From: Candidatus Heimdallarchaeota archaeon | GTDB taxonomy: Archaea > Asgardarchaeota > Heimdallarchaeia > Heimdallarchaeales > Heimdallarchaeaceae | Direction: 5' to 3' | Assembly (NCBI GenBank): GCA_019057815.1 | Contig: JAHLWR010000022.1 | Location: forward strand, 1-63,699 | DNA length: 63,699 nucleotides | Part shown: in pieces, positions 1-9,514 of the stretch | How positions within the stretch are numbered: position 1 is the stretch's first letter | Layout of the letters: every line of letters begins with the position of its first letter | Made by a program: the position numbers and the translations under genes | Notes under the pieces: generated by a model | Databases searched by the model: none | What the model saw: only the letters and a program-made list of their open reading frames with translations | Told to the model about the DNA's origin: nothing

Positions 1-2
1 AA

Positions 3-167
3 ACGCCAACTCCATCTGTTATAGATGCAGAAAGACCCGTGAGTGAAGTTGCAAAAGAAGCACCAACACCACCTGAACCAATATCCAAACCGGCACCAGA
101 AGTAAAAACGCCAACTCCATCTGTTATAGATGCAGAAAGACCCGTGAGTGAAGTTGCAAAGGAAGCT
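3..167 (+). repeat. 105-bp direct repeat within the left-edge gene
   Basis: About 58 bp beginning acgccaactccatctgtt at 3 recur almost unchanged at 108. The period is 105 bp, which is 35 codons and keeps the reading frame. Only one base differs within the first ~58 bp. More copies may lie outside the window. Confidence 0.85.
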
Positions 168-368
168 CCTGTATCTCCAATCCCTAAACCACCTACTGTC
201 GTTGATCAAGTGCAAGGTACTGACGATGTAGAAACGATTGTGCCTAAAACAGAAAAAATAGAGAGAACTGTTCCTGAAACGGAAAAACCAGCAGAATTAT
301 TTGAAGAAGCTGTCAACGGAGACAAATCTGAATTATTAAAAGCCTTAAAAAAGCTTGAAGACATATAA
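3..368 (+). CDS. C-terminal part of a Pro/Glu/Lys-rich repeat protein (5' end outside window)
   Basis: The reading frame is open to the left edge, so this is the last ~121 codons of a longer gene; a GTG at 39 is internal and not a convincing start. The visible part has one full 35-residue unit beginning TPTPSVIDAERPVSEVAKEA and most of a second, then a more divergent Pro/Val/Thr/Glu linker. It ends in a short, probably helical segment (about the last 25 residues, AELFEEAVNGDKSELLKALK). No transmembrane segment is seen. The composition suggests a disordered linker with a helical tail. Function is unknown. It lies 44 bp upstream of the dolichol-phosphate GlcNAc transferase on the same strand. 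Confidence 0.6.
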   Translation, partial: TPTPSVIDAERPVSEVAKEAPTPPEPISKPAPEVKTPTPSVIDAERPVSEVAKEAPVSPIPKPPTVVDQVQGTDDVETIVPKTEKIERTVPETEKPAELFEEAVNGDKSELLKALKKLEDI

Positions 369-412
369 CTATCTCAACGTAAATTTCTTAAAGTGTTTAC
401 AAAGTTTGAGTG

Positions 413-1438
413 ATGGTTAGTGCAATAGTAGTTTACATCACTACGTTTTTTGTTCCTCTTTTATTGAGCCTAGTGATTTTACCTTTTCATATACGTTTTA
501 TGAAGAAAAAGAAAATTGTGGGAACCGATATTCATAAAGAATCTCAACCAAAAGTTGCTGAAATGGGTGGAATAATAATTTTATTAGCAATGATTATCGG
601 ATCAATAATAGCAATTTTCATTGTATCTGACCCCTCAGATAAGTTGACAATTGGCATATTTTGTATCACAATCACGATTGCAGGGATAATTGGTTTAATA
701 GACGATTTCAAACCGCTTAGTGCAATTATTAAACCTATACTTTTGTTATTTGCGTCTATTCCACTTATTGTGTCAAAAAGATACATTCCAGAGCCCATGT
801 TACCATTTGTTGGGAAAATGAGATTAAATATAGTGTATTTAGCTCTACTTCCTTTTGTTGTATCTGTACCAGCAAATGCAGTAAATATGTTAGATGTCTT
901 CAATGGATCAATGGCAACAACCTCTATATTAGTTCTTATCGCGATTGCTATAGCTAGTGGGTTGATTTTTGGCTTTAATTTTACTGAATTAAATCTAACG
1001 TATGTGTTTTTGTTAATTACATTAGGAGCTTTACTAGCTTTCTGGTTCTTTAATAGATATCCAGCTAAAGTCTTTGCAGGTGACACAGGAAGTTTAACAA
1101 TAGGTGCAGCGATTGGTACAATTGCTGTTCTTGGGCAACTTGAGATAATAGTAATTATTGCAATGATACCTTTCATCATGAATGCTTTTGGGACTTTGAG
1201 TAGTGTGAAAGGATTAGTTGAAAGAAGAAAAATGCCAGCTAGACCTACTTCAATGACGAAAGATTGGAAATTACAAGCTAATCCAGATCCAAAAGCTCCA
1301 ATAACATTGGTCGGTATAGTCTTACAAAAAGGCCCTTTACGTGAAGATGATGTTGTTAAAAGTTTCAACATTCTTACAATACTTAGCTGTATATTAGCAA
1401 TAGTAACAGCAGTTTTGATTAGGGTGACGGTAAAATGA
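413..1438 (+). CDS. UDP-GlcNAc:dolichyl-phosphate GlcNAc-1-phosphate transferase-like protein (Alg7/MraY family)
   Basis: Integral membrane enzyme of the polyprenyl-phosphate sugar-1-phosphate transferase family, expected to start lipid-linked glycan assembly for N-glycosylation. About ten hydrophobic segments are visible across ~341 residues, the usual family length. Family motifs are present: an acidic pair in GLIDDF (~95-100), NMLDVFNGSMA (~159-169) and FAGDTGSL (~222-229), plus a late cytosolic loop with basic residues. ATG at 413 is chosen over the GTG at 410. The stop overlaps the start of the next gene (ATGA), which implies translational coupling to a two-helix membrane protein. The exact sugar substrate is inferred from the family. 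Confidence 0.88.
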   Translation: MVSAIVVYITTFFVPLLLSLVILPFHIRFMKKKKIVGTDIHKESQPKVAEMGGIIILLAMIIGSIIAIFIVSDPSDKLTIGIFCITITIAGIIGLIDDFKPLSAIIKPILLLFASIPLIVSKRYIPEPMLPFVGKMRLNIVYLALLPFVVSVPANAVNMLDVFNGSMATTSILVLIAIAIASGLIFGFNFTELNLTYVFLLITLGALLAFWFFNRYPAKVFAGDTGSLTIGAAIGTIAVLGQLEIIVIIAMIPFIMNAFGTLSSVKGLVERRKMPARPTSMTKDWKLQANPDPKAPITLVGIVLQKGPLREDDVVKSFNILTILSCILAIVTAVLIRVTVK

Positions 1439-1704
1439 AGTACTACAAAATAGCCCCTCGGTTAACTAGAATTTTAGGATTGGAGATATTTGTCTTTGTG
1501 AGTTTCCTAGCTATATGTGCTCTTATTAATTTAATAGCGGGTATTCAAATTGACACTACAACTTTCCTGAATTTTATTATCGGAGCAGGAAAAGTTGTCC
1601 TTAGTTTTGTTTTGGTAGGAACCTGGCTGAGTTTATGGTATTATTTGACTAAAAAACTTATTAAAGTTAAAAAGGAAGAGAATCTACCCATAAAAACAAA
1701 ATAA
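1435..1704 (+). CDS. Small two-helix membrane protein coupled to the GlcNAc-P transferase
   Basis: Protein of 89 aa with two hydrophobic segments (~13-36 and ~44-70) and a basic C-terminal tail (KKLIKVKKEE). It starts inside the stop codon of the upstream glycosyltransferase (ATGA overlap), so the two are probably made together. It resembles no family I can name. Context suggests an accessory subunit for lipid-linked sugar synthesis, which is inference from coupling only. Confidence 0.65.
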   Translation: MKYYKIAPRLTRILGLEIFVFVSFLAICALINLIAGIQIDTTTFLNFIIGAGKVVLSFVLVGTWLSLWYYLTKKLIKVKKEENLPIKTK

Positions 1705-1723
1705 TTGAAATATAGAAAAACTA

Positions 1724-2380
1724 CTACTGTTGAGATTGTAGCAGGTACACACGTTTCTTCAAACTATAATACTTTTTTGCAAACTCAAGACTCAAAATAT
1801 CATAATCTTCAAATTGTTGCTCTATTACAAAAAGCTGACCCTCAAGTCCTAAAATCTCATCATTTAAATGATTTTGTTTTTCTTGTTCAAGTACTTGAGT
1901 TGATGTTTTGCTTACCTTTCTAGACTTCATTTCCATTAATATGCCTCTTTTTTGCTTAAGAATTAAAGCTAACTGATCCTTTTGTTGAGATAGTGAATTG
2001 AACTGTGTTTGTGGATCAACCCAATCGTATTCTGCGCCTTTCATTCTTGGGGGAACCTTAGAGAATAGACGTCTAATTTCAACTATTACCTGGAAAAGAT
2101 GATACGAAGATCTCCATCTAGCAAGCATTCTCATATCAAGTAAACCAGTTTTATCGACATTTGGATGTGATATAGGAGTCAAAACATGTATAAGAGGAGC
2201 GCTAGCTGGAAAAGAGTCAAGTAATTGAATCTCAACATCAATAGCATACTCACCTTCGTCTATTCTAACTTGAATGAAACCTCTCCATCTGGTTAAATCT
2301 CCATCTTTGGGTTGAAAACCGTATGATCGTTCATATACAAATTGTGCTTCTTTGCTCAAGATACTATCAGGAATAGGCAT
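1724..2380 (-). CDS. UEV/E2-fold protein without catalytic cysteine plus coiled coil (TSG101/Vps23-like, ESCRT-I candidate)
   Basis: Protein of 218 aa. Residues ~1-118 follow the E2/UEV pattern: an N-terminal helix, strands with GFIQVRID and YAIDVEIQLLDSFPASAP, an HPN motif at 72-74, then HLFQVIVEIRRLFSKVPP. The site of the E2 active cysteine is occupied by Asp82 and the protein contains no cysteine at all, so it cannot form a ubiquitin thioester. Residues ~125-215 are a Gln/Glu/Lys-rich coiled coil. UEV plus coiled-coil stalk is the arrangement of TSG101/Vps23, which binds ubiquitin or cargo in ESCRT-I. The gene is divergent from ABCE1. A GGAG motif precedes the ATG. An alternative is an RWD-like or Mms2-like UEV. 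Confidence 0.72.
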   Translation of the reverse strand: MPIPDSILSKEAQFVYERSYGFQPKDGDLTRWRGFIQVRIDEGEYAIDVEIQLLDSFPASAPLIHVLTPISHPNVDKTGLLDMRMLARWRSSYHLFQVIVEIRRLFSKVPPRMKGAEYDWVDPQTQFNSLSQQKDQLALILKQKRGILMEMKSRKVSKTSTQVLEQEKQNHLNDEILGLEGQLFVIEQQFEDYDILSLEFAKKYYSLKKRVYLLQSQQ

Positions 2381-2420
2381 TAGTAATTTCCGCTCCTACG
2401 ATATTAATAACACAGTGTTG

Positions 2421-2430
2421 TATTTATATA
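2421..2430 (-). promoter_or_regulatory. Putative TATA box of the UEV gene
   Basis: On the minus strand the sequence reads TATATAAATA about 41 bp before the ATG of the UEV gene. This would place transcription initiation a few bases ahead of its ribosome-binding site. In an AT-rich spacer such matches also arise by chance. Confidence 0.35.
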
Positions 2431-2501
2431 TTCTCTTTTAGTTTCTAAAAATTGGTTACTAAATCTGTAAATTTTTAAAGTTATAGAAAATTTCTCTAAT
2501 A

Positions 2502-4346
2502 ATGACGCGAATTGCAGTTATTAACAAAGAGAAGTGTCAACCTGAAAAATGTGGTCATTTGTGTTATAAAGTATGCCCTTCAGTTAGAGCTGGAAGAGAA
2601 ACAATATCTTTTGACCCACCAAATAATAAAGCCACAATTCATGAATCCTTATGTTCAGGGGTAGCTATATGCGTTAAAAAGTGCCCATTTAAGTGTATAA
2701 CCGTTATTAATCTTCCAGAAGAACTTGAAAAAGAAACTACACATCGCTATGGTATCAACTCGTTTAAGTTATACAGATTGCCTATGCCCAGAATTGGACA
2801 AGTAATGGGATTAGTGGGGCAAAATGGTTCTGGAAAATCAACTACTCTCAATATTCTAAAAGGCAAGATTCGTCCTAACCTAGGGAGATATGATGACCCT
2901 CCTGAATGGGATGATGTTATTGAACATTACAGAGGAACATTAGCTCAAACTTACTTTCAGAAATTGGTTAATGAAGAATTTCGAATAGTTTTAAAACCTC
3001 AAAGCGTTGATCAACTACCTCGCGTCATTAAAGGAAATGTTTCAGATCTCCTTACTAAAGTGGATGAAAGAGGAATAAAAGACGAACTGATTGAATCATT
3101 CTCATTAAAAGAAGTATTGAATCAAAATATCAATAAACTGAGTGGTGGAGAACTACAAAGATTAGCTATCGCAGCAACCGTTGCTCGTGATGCTAAGGTT
3201 TATCTTTTTGATGAACCCACATCTTACTTAGATGTACAAGAGAGAGTAAAAATTTCTCAATACATTAATGAAATGAAATCACCTAAACGAACAATTATAG
3301 TAGTAGAACACGATCTTGCAATGCTCGACTACCTAAGTGATCAAGTACATATGTATTATGGAGTTGCAGGAGCTTATGGGATAGTTAGTCATCCATTTTC
3401 AGTTAGAGATGGCATTAATATCTTCTTAGATGGTTATATACCTTCTGAAAACATGCGATTCAGACCAGAACCGATAATCTTCAAAAAGGCAAGTTTTGAT
3501 GATAGAGCCACTTCACATCGATTGGCTATAAAATTTGGAGATATGACAAAAGAATTTGACTCTTTTAGTTTATCTGTGAAAGGTGGAGAACTGTTTAAAG
3601 GAGAAGTTGTTGGGATTATAGGGCCAAACGGTATAGGAAAAACAACTTTTGTAAAAATGTTAGCAAATGTTTTGAAACCAACAACTATATCAGAAAAAGT
3701 TCAACTCTTGACAAATATTTCAGATGAAGGAGATGTACACGAAAAAGATACAAAAACAGATTTTAGACTACTTATAAGTTATAAACCACAATATTTGTAT
3801 ACAGAATCTGAAGAAATTGTTGAAGAATATCTGCGAGACATAAATCCTGTAATGTTATCCAGTGCTTGGCATAAAAGCGAAATTTTAACACCATTAAACA
3901 TTACAAGGCTGCTTGATTCAAAACTCAATAGTTTATCAGGAGGAGAACTTCAGAGAGTTGCTATTACAGCTTGCTTAGCAAGAAAATCTCATTTGTATTT
4001 GCTTGATGAACCATCTGCTTACATTTCGTCAGAAGATCGTGTTACAGTTGCTAAAGTTATCAAAAGAGTAACTAATCATTATGAAATGCCAGCTATAGTT
4101 GTAGAGCACGATGTAATGATGTTAAATTTCCTAAGTGATAGACTAATAGTTTTTGAAGGAAAACCAGGAATAAGTGGAAGAAGTTCAAAAATAATGTCAT
4201 TACAAGTAGGAATGAATGATTTTCTCAGAAAAATGAGTGTAACATTTCGCCAAGATCCAAAAACATTACGTCCCAGGGTAAACAAAAAAGATTCACAACG
4301 AGATAAAAAACAAAAAGCAGAAGGAAAATATTTTGTTATTGCATAA
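2502..4346 (+). CDS. ABCE1/RLI ribosome recycling factor
   Basis: Fe-S ABC ATPase that splits ribosomes after termination. Protein of 614 aa. The N-terminal double [4Fe-4S] domain shows Cys12/17/21/25 and Cys51/57/61/65. NBD1 has Walker A GQNGSGKST (106-114) and signature LSGGELQRLAI, followed by LFDEPTSYLD. NBD2 has Walker A GPNGIGKTT, signature LSGGELQRVAI and LLDEPSAYI. All catalytic elements look intact. A T-rich stretch (TTTTTAAA at 2472) sits ~25 bp before the ATG, so the transcript may be nearly leaderless. It is divergent from the UEV gene, with a 121-bp shared promoter region. Confidence 0.97.
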   Translation: MTRIAVINKEKCQPEKCGHLCYKVCPSVRAGRETISFDPPNNKATIHESLCSGVAICVKKCPFKCITVINLPEELEKETTHRYGINSFKLYRLPMPRIGQVMGLVGQNGSGKSTTLNILKGKIRPNLGRYDDPPEWDDVIEHYRGTLAQTYFQKLVNEEFRIVLKPQSVDQLPRVIKGNVSDLLTKVDERGIKDELIESFSLKEVLNQNINKLSGGELQRLAIAATVARDAKVYLFDEPTSYLDVQERVKISQYINEMKSPKRTIIVVEHDLAMLDYLSDQVHMYYGVAGAYGIVSHPFSVRDGINIFLDGYIPSENMRFRPEPIIFKKASFDDRATSHRLAIKFGDMTKEFDSFSLSVKGGELFKGEVVGIIGPNGIGKTTFVKMLANVLKPTTISEKVQLLTNISDEGDVHEKDTKTDFRLLISYKPQYLYTESEEIVEEYLRDINPVMLSSAWHKSEILTPLNITRLLDSKLNSLSGGELQRVAITACLARKSHLYLLDEPSAYISSEDRVTVAKVIKRVTNHYEMPAIVVEHDVMMLNFLSDRLIVFEGKPGISGRSSKIMSLQVGMNDFLRKMSVTFRQDPKTLRPRVNKKDSQRDKKQKAEGKYFVIA

Positions 4347-4395
4347 ATTACTCCAATCTAAAGGAGGGACACTTCTGCCATGTTCTGTTGAAGCA

Positions 4396-4836
4396 TTACG
4401 ATACATTCTTTAAATGTTCAAACCATTCAGGAAGTTTGATTTTGTCAAGTGATACACTTTCTCCTGGGAGATAAGGCTTAATATCTAATACTGGTGTTCC
4501 ATCTATTGCATCAATTCGATCTATGTATAATCTATTGTTTTTAACTTTAACTAGTTCAACCTTAGTTAATCCAATTGGATTGGGTCTTGCGGGACTACGA
4601 CAAGAAAATACTCCAGTTTCAACTGATTTTTCTAGTTTTGGGGGAGTTACCAATAATAGAGTTCTATCTTGTGGATTATCTCTCAAAGAAATCCACCATA
4701 TAACAAAAATATGACTAAATTTCTCAATGTGTCTTAAACCAGAGACATATGGTTTAAATATTTCAACATAGCAAGCATCTTGCTCTATTCTTACTACACC
4801 AATTTGGTGAACGCCAAAAGAAGCCATTGTAATCAT
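4396..4836 (-). CDS. TrmO/TsaA-type tRNA (m6t6A37) N6-methyltransferase homologue
   Basis: Family UPF0066/TrmO enzyme, which in characterised members methylates t6A37 of tRNA using SAM. It shows the family motifs GVHQIGVVR near the N terminus, SCRSPARPNPIGLTKVELV centrally and DGTPVLDIKPYLPGE near the C terminus. The frame is open further upstream to a TTG at 4896, but the extension (MFFVKIVLRENFKCYATLQF) is not conserved-looking. The ATG at 4836 or 4827 is more likely the start. It converges on ABCE1. The window also encodes KEOPS Pcc1, which belongs to the machinery that makes the t6A substrate. Confidence 0.85.
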   Translation of the reverse strand: MITMASFGVHQIGVVRIEQDACYVEIFKPYVSGLRHIEKFSHIFVIWWISLRDNPQDRTLLLVTPPKLEKSVETGVFSCRSPARPNPIGLTKVELVKVKNNRLYIDRIDAIDGTPVLDIKPYLPGESVSLDKIKLPEWFEHLKNVS

Positions 4837-4981
4837 AAACTGTAGGGTGGCATAACATTTGAAGTTTTCTCTTAATACGATTTTAACAAAAAACAACTTA
4901 AATCATAAGCTTTAAAATTCAACGTTTGAATAGCCATTAACTACCTAGCGAGATGTCCAATCGGGAATCGTTGGTGATTGT

Positions 4982-5611
4982 ATGACAAAGAGTATGTACA
5001 AATATATAGGAGAATTCTGGAGAAATAATAAAAGTCCAGAATTTAAAGAGTTGATGCGTTCTCGTATCATTCAATGGCGAAGGGAAGAGACTATTGAAAG
5101 AGTTGAACGCCCAACAAGAATAGATAGAGCTCGTTCTTTAGGATATAAAGCTAAGCAAGGTTATGTTGTTATTAGATCTAGAGTTAGAAAAGGTGGTCGC
5201 AGAAAACAACGCCCAGTCAGAGGTAGAAAAAGTAGGAACATGGGTGTAAACAAAATAACCCCAAAGAAGAGCATCAAACTCATTGCTGAAGAAAGAGCAG
5301 CAAGAAAATATTCTAACCTTGAAGTACTAAATAGTTATTGGGTAGGTCAAGATGGGCGACACAAGTGGTTTGAAATAATTATGATTGACCCACAACATCC
5401 TGCTGTAGCAAGGGATCCACGAACAAGCTGGATATCAACATATGAATACCGTGGTGACAAGAAAGTTTACCTTAAGAATCCTACACATAGAGGAAGAGTT
5501 CATCGTGGATTAACAAGCTCAGGTAAAAAAATGAGAGGTCAACGAAAGAAAGGGATTGGAACTGAGAAAAATCGTCCATCACTCAGGAGACATAAACGTA
5601 GAGGAAATTAA
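4982..5611 (+). CDS. rpl15e: 50S ribosomal protein L15e (eL15)
   Basis: Protein of 209 aa, very rich in Arg and Lys. It matches eL15 throughout: N-terminal [12 protein letters not shown], the [20 protein letters not shown] core, [20 protein letters not shown] and a basic tail with HRRGN-like residues. It is followed 43 bp later by an RNA-binding protein that commonly accompanies eL15 in archaea. The tail after ~185 is slightly longer and more basic than the domain core. Confidence 0.97.
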   Translation: MTKSMYKYIGEFWRNNKSPEFKELMRSRIIQWRREETIERVERPTRIDRARSLGYKAKQGYVVIRSRVRKGGRRKQRPVRGRKSRNMGVNKITPKKSIKLIAEERAARKYSNLEVLNSYWVGQDGRHKWFEIIMIDPQHPAVARDPRTSWISTYEYRGDKKVYLKNPTHRGRVHRGLTSSGKKMRGQRKKGIGTEKNRPSLRRHKRRGN

Positions 5612-5654
5612 AATCCTCAATTTTCCAACTTTTTTATCTTGGTGTTAATAACAA

Positions 5655-6110
5655 ATGAGTGTAACTATATCTAGAATTACAGTAACTTTCACTATTCACG
5701 CAACAGAGGATATGAAAAATAATTTACTTGCTCTGTACTCTTTAATCCCAGAAAAATCCTTAGAAGAGTCTGAATACATAGAAGATCAGCTTGAAGGAGG
5801 ATATGGGAATAGGATTAGTTTTATCCAATATTCTACTAGACATAAGAAAAACATCAACTTAATTATGAAAAACATTTCGAAAAAAATACCACTTGAAGAA
5901 AAAAAGAACTTGTTTTTGGATTTTAAAAATCGGTTTGAACCAGAGAAGAAAAACTTTTACATTCGCTTTGATAAGGAAAAAGCTTTCCAAAAGCGATTTG
6001 TTATAACTAATTCCTCAAATGCAATAAAAGTAACAATAAAACTTAATAGTTATTCAAAGGATTCAGACTTTAAAACCTTTTTAGCAGACCAAGGCATCAT
6101 TGTTGATTGA
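5655..6110 (+). CDS. Archaeal RNA-binding domain protein (COG1325 family)
   Basis: Protein of 151 aa with an alpha/beta pattern and an N-terminal strand, ISRITVTFTIHATED, like the archaeal COG1325 family encoded beside eL15 and sometimes described as exosome-associated. The C-terminal part (FYIRFDKEKAF ... IKVTIKLNSYS) fits the same fold. Position just after eL15 supports the assignment. In many archaea the RNase P genes follow here; in this window they sit about 6 kb away on the other strand. Molecular role is not established. Confidence 0.75.
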   Translation: MSVTISRITVTFTIHATEDMKNNLLALYSLIPEKSLEESEYIEDQLEGGYGNRISFIQYSTRHKKNINLIMKNISKKIPLEEKKNLFLDFKNRFEPEKKNFYIRFDKEKAFQKRFVITNSSNAIKVTIKLNSYSKDSDFKTFLADQGIIVD

Positions 6111-6268
6111 AATTAAGCATAAAAAAGAAAAATTTAAAACACGTACCTCATAAAACATCCAGAGGTTAAAAGGATGGGTCGTGAAATTTGTTAATTGTGG
6201 AAAACCTTTTCTAAAACGATCCATTGATTGCAATAATTATCTTTGTAGGATTTTTTCCGGAGATGAGA

Positions 6269-9200
6269 ATGATGGATGAAAACAAAGTTTTCAAACCAGT
6301 AAAAAACATGCCAAATTTCGCTAAAGAAGAAGAGAAGATATTAGATTTCTGGGAGAAAAAAGATATCTTTGGTAAAGCTCAAGAAATAAATAAAGGTAAA
6401 AAACTCTTCCGCTGGTTGGAGGGGCCTCCAACAGCTAATGGTCTCCCTCACATGGGTCATGTTCTTACTCGAGCTATTAAAGATGTCTTCCTCCGTTATA
6501 AATTGATGACTGGTCATAATATCGTCCCATGGATAGCAGGTTTTGATACGCACGGGTTACCCATTGAAAGAGAAGTTGAGAAAGATTTAGGAATTAAGAA
6601 TAAGCAAGAAATCGAAAATTATGGAATAAAGGAATTCAACCTAAAATGCAAAGAATCGGTTTTCAAGTATTTAACTGCATGGGAAAAAATGTCAAAAAGA
6701 GTGGGTTTCTGGGTTGATTTGGATCGCCCCTATATTACTATGGATGAGACTTATATCGAATCTGTTTGGTGGTCTCTTAAGCAAATCTGGGATAAAGGGT
6801 TAATATATTTAGGACACAAAGTTGTTCCTTATTGTACACGTTGTGGAACCCCTCTTTCTACACATGAAGCAGGTCAGGGTATGAGAGAAACTACTGATCC
6901 TTCTATTTACATTAAATTTAAATCCCTAGATTTTGAAGATACATATTTTCTTGTTTGGACTACCACCCCATGGACATTAATCAGCAATATTTGTCTTTCT
7001 GTTCATCCTGATATTGATTATATTACAGTCGAATATGGAGGAGAAAAACTGATTTTAGCTGAAATCATTGCACAAAGTTTGCTTAAAGATTATAAAATCA
7101 TTAAAAAATTCAAAGGGAAAGATCTTGAAAATAAGCGTTATGAACAACTCTTCCAATTTATTAAGCCTAAAGATGACGCCTTTTATGTTACACTAGCTGA
7201 TTACGTAACTACAATAGATGGAAGCGGAATTGTACATTCCGCTCCAGCTTTTGGTGAAGATGATGCTGAAACGGGAAGAAAATATGGATTACCAACTATC
7301 AATCCTGTCTTGGAAGATGGTTCTTTTGATGAAAGAATAGTGGATTTTGCTGGATTACACGTTAAGAAAGCGGATCCCAAAATAATACAGAATCTGAAAA
7401 ATAGGGGTTTATTGTTTAAACAAGCAAAATATAAACATACATACCCATTTTGTCCCCGATGTGATAGCCCTCTTCTTTACTATTCAACGCCTACTTGGTA
7501 CATCAAAATGACCGAAATGCGCGAAAAGTTATTAGCAAATAATGAACAAATCAAGTGGAAACCTGAACATCTTAAACATGGACGCTTTGGTAATTTTATC
7601 GATGGTGTTCGTGATTGGGCTCTTTCGCGTAATCGTTACTGGGGAACACCTTTACCTATTTGGGAATGCTCTAACGGTCATATAACATTTGTGGGAAGTC
7701 AAAACGAATTAGCAGATTTCTATGGAAAACCATTTAGTGAGGATTTTAGTCTGCACCGTCCTTGGGTTGATGAGATTACTTTCAAGTGCCCAAAATGTGA
7801 AAAAATAGCTTCTAGAGTTCCTTATGTCATTGATTGTTGGTATGATTCCGGATCTGCCCCATTTGCTCAATATCACTATCCTTTTGAAAACAAAGAATTG
7901 TTTGAAGAACATTACCCTTTTGATTTTATTACAGAAGCTATGGATCAGACAAGAGGGTGGTTCTATACTTTATTAGCTATTAGCACTGTTCTTTTTGATA
8001 AACCTGCTTACCTTAGTTGCCTTACTATGGGGCTTGTTCTTGATGAAAAAGGTTTGAAAATGAGTAAAAGCAAAGGAAACTATGTAAACCCTGATGAAAT
8101 ATTTAATATTCATGGAGCGGACGCAACACGATGGTACTTGCTCTCCAACCCTACATGGTCAAATACTCGTTTTTCTGAAAGGTTAGTCCAAGAAGCACTT
8201 AAGAAATTCATTCTTACTTTATGGAATTCTTATTACTTTTTTGTACAAAATGCAAACATAGATCAATTTAATCCTAAGTCATTTATCATTCCACTGAAAG
8301 AGAGACCTGAGCTTGACCGTTGGATAATATCAGAACTAAATTACTTGATCAAGTTAAATTATGTGTCTTTGGATGACTTTTCAGTCCATCTGTCAATTCA
8401 AGCGTTTGATAAGTTTGTTTTAGATAAGTTTTCAAACTGGTATTTACGTCAATCAAGAAGAAGATTCTGGAGAGAAGATTTAGATAACGATAAAAGATCT
8501 GCTTTTATAACAACTTACGAGGTTTTGATCACTCTAACTAAACTTCTAGCTCCATTTATCCCGTTTATTTCTGAACAGCTCTATCAGAATCTAGCTTGCC
8601 AAGTCGATATTACTCTACCGAAGAGTGTTCATTTATGTGATTATCCAAAATTCAAACAGAAGAATGTTCAAAAACAACTATCGACTGATATGAACATTAT
8701 TCTTGCATTGGTAACAGCTGGCAGGAGTTTAAGAATCAATGCTAATATAAAAATGCGCCAACCTCTGTCTGAATTAGTTATTATAACTCCAATTGGAAAA
8801 GAACAAATTTTGTACAAATATCAATCAGTCTTACGCGATGAATTGAATGTTAAAGAGGTCATCATAGAAGAAAGTTCAGAAGAACTCGTTAGTTACATTA
8901 TAAAACCGAATTTCAAAGTTCTAGCTAAGAAAGTAAGAGGAGCGATAAATAAAATCAAATCATATCTAGAGAGCCTGAATTCAGATATTTCAAGAGATTA
9001 TGTCCTAAAAATAGTTGCTGGTGAAAGCTTCAATATCGAGGTAGAAGGAAACATATACGAATTGTCACCGGAAGATATAATATATCAAATTAAAGTTTCA
9101 GAAGGATTTGAGGGTGAAGAAGTAGAAGGATATCAAATACTCCTCAACACAGAAATTTCTGAAGAGTTGAAGCAAGAGGGCTATGTCAGAGATGTTATAA

Positions 9201-9427
9201 GAAGAATTCAAACTATGCGAAAAGAGATGAAATTGGAATACACCCAACAAATTAAGGTAGAACTTAAGTGTGATGAATTCGGTAGTACTTCAATAAGCAA
9301 TTTCAAGGAATTCCTGATGGAGGAAACCTTAACAAAAGAAATTTCTTTCAATCAACCTGAAAAAGGACATATTAGAGAGTGGGATTTTGATAAATATAAA
9401 ATAGTAATAGGAATTCAAAAACGCTAA
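6269..9427 (+). CDS. ileS: Isoleucyl-tRNA synthetase
   Basis: Class I aminoacyl-tRNA synthetase of ~1052 aa, normal for archaeal IleRS. The HIGH-type motif reads HMGH in GLPHMGHVLTRAIKD. The editing domain shows LVWTTTPWTL and the GEDD region. The KMSKS motif appears as LKMSKSKGNYVNP, and an anticodon-binding domain follows. Zn-type CxxC pairs are visible (YCTRCGTP, FCPRCDSP, KCPKCEK). The frame is open to a TTG at 6224, but GGAG at 6259-6262 precedes ATG codons at 6269/6272, which are better starts. The protein ends shortly before a C/D box sRNA. Confidence 0.97.
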   Translation: MMDENKVFKPVKNMPNFAKEEEKILDFWEKKDIFGKAQEINKGKKLFRWLEGPPTANGLPHMGHVLTRAIKDVFLRYKLMTGHNIVPWIAGFDTHGLPIEREVEKDLGIKNKQEIENYGIKEFNLKCKESVFKYLTAWEKMSKRVGFWVDLDRPYITMDETYIESVWWSLKQIWDKGLIYLGHKVVPYCTRCGTPLSTHEAGQGMRETTDPSIYIKFKSLDFEDTYFLVWTTTPWTLISNICLSVHPDIDYITVEYGGEKLILAEIIAQSLLKDYKIIKKFKGKDLENKRYEQLFQFIKPKDDAFYVTLADYVTTIDGSGIVHSAPAFGEDDAETGRKYGLPTINPVLEDGSFDERIVDFAGLHVKKADPKIIQNLKNRGLLFKQAKYKHTYPFCPRCDSPLLYYSTPTWYIKMTEMREKLLANNEQIKWKPEHLKHGRFGNFIDGVRDWALSRNRYWGTPLPIWECSNGHITFVGSQNELADFYGKPFSEDFSLHRPWVDEITFKCPKCEKIASRVPYVIDCWYDSGSAPFAQYHYPFENKELFEEHYPFDFITEAMDQTRGWFYTLLAISTVLFDKPAYLSCLTMGLVLDEKGLKMSKSKGNYVNPDEIFNIHGADATRWYLLSNPTWSNTRFSERLVQEALKKFILTLWNSYYFFVQNANIDQFNPKSFIIPLKERPELDRWIISELNYLIKLNYVSLDDFSVHLSIQAFDKFVLDKFSNWYLRQSRRRFWREDLDNDKRSAFITTYEVLITLTKLLAPFIPFISEQLYQNLACQVDITLPKSVHLCDYPKFKQKNVQKQLSTDMNIILALVTAGRSLRINANIKMRQPLSELVIITPIGKEQILYKYQSVLRDELNVKEVIIEESSEELVSYIIKPNFKVLAKKVRGAINKIKSYLESLNSDISRDYVLKIVAGESFNIEVEGNIYELSPEDIIYQIKVSEGFEGEEVEGYQILLNTEISEELKQEGYVRDVIRRIQTMRKEMKLEYTQQIKVELKCDEFGSTSISNFKEFLMEETLTKEISFNQPEKGHIREWDFDKYKIVIGIQKR

Positions 9428-9514
9428 TTTTACCTATTCTTTTTTTTGTTAAATTCATGAGTTTACAAACACCTACAAGAAAAGTGTTAAAAATCTCTGT
9501 CGTTAAGGAGACAT

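Noticed and set aside
544-1371. Long minus-strand open frame of 275 codons opposite the GlcNAc-P transferase
   Set aside because: It is the mirror of a real gene with clear family motifs; its translation has no recognisable domain and many unlikely residues.
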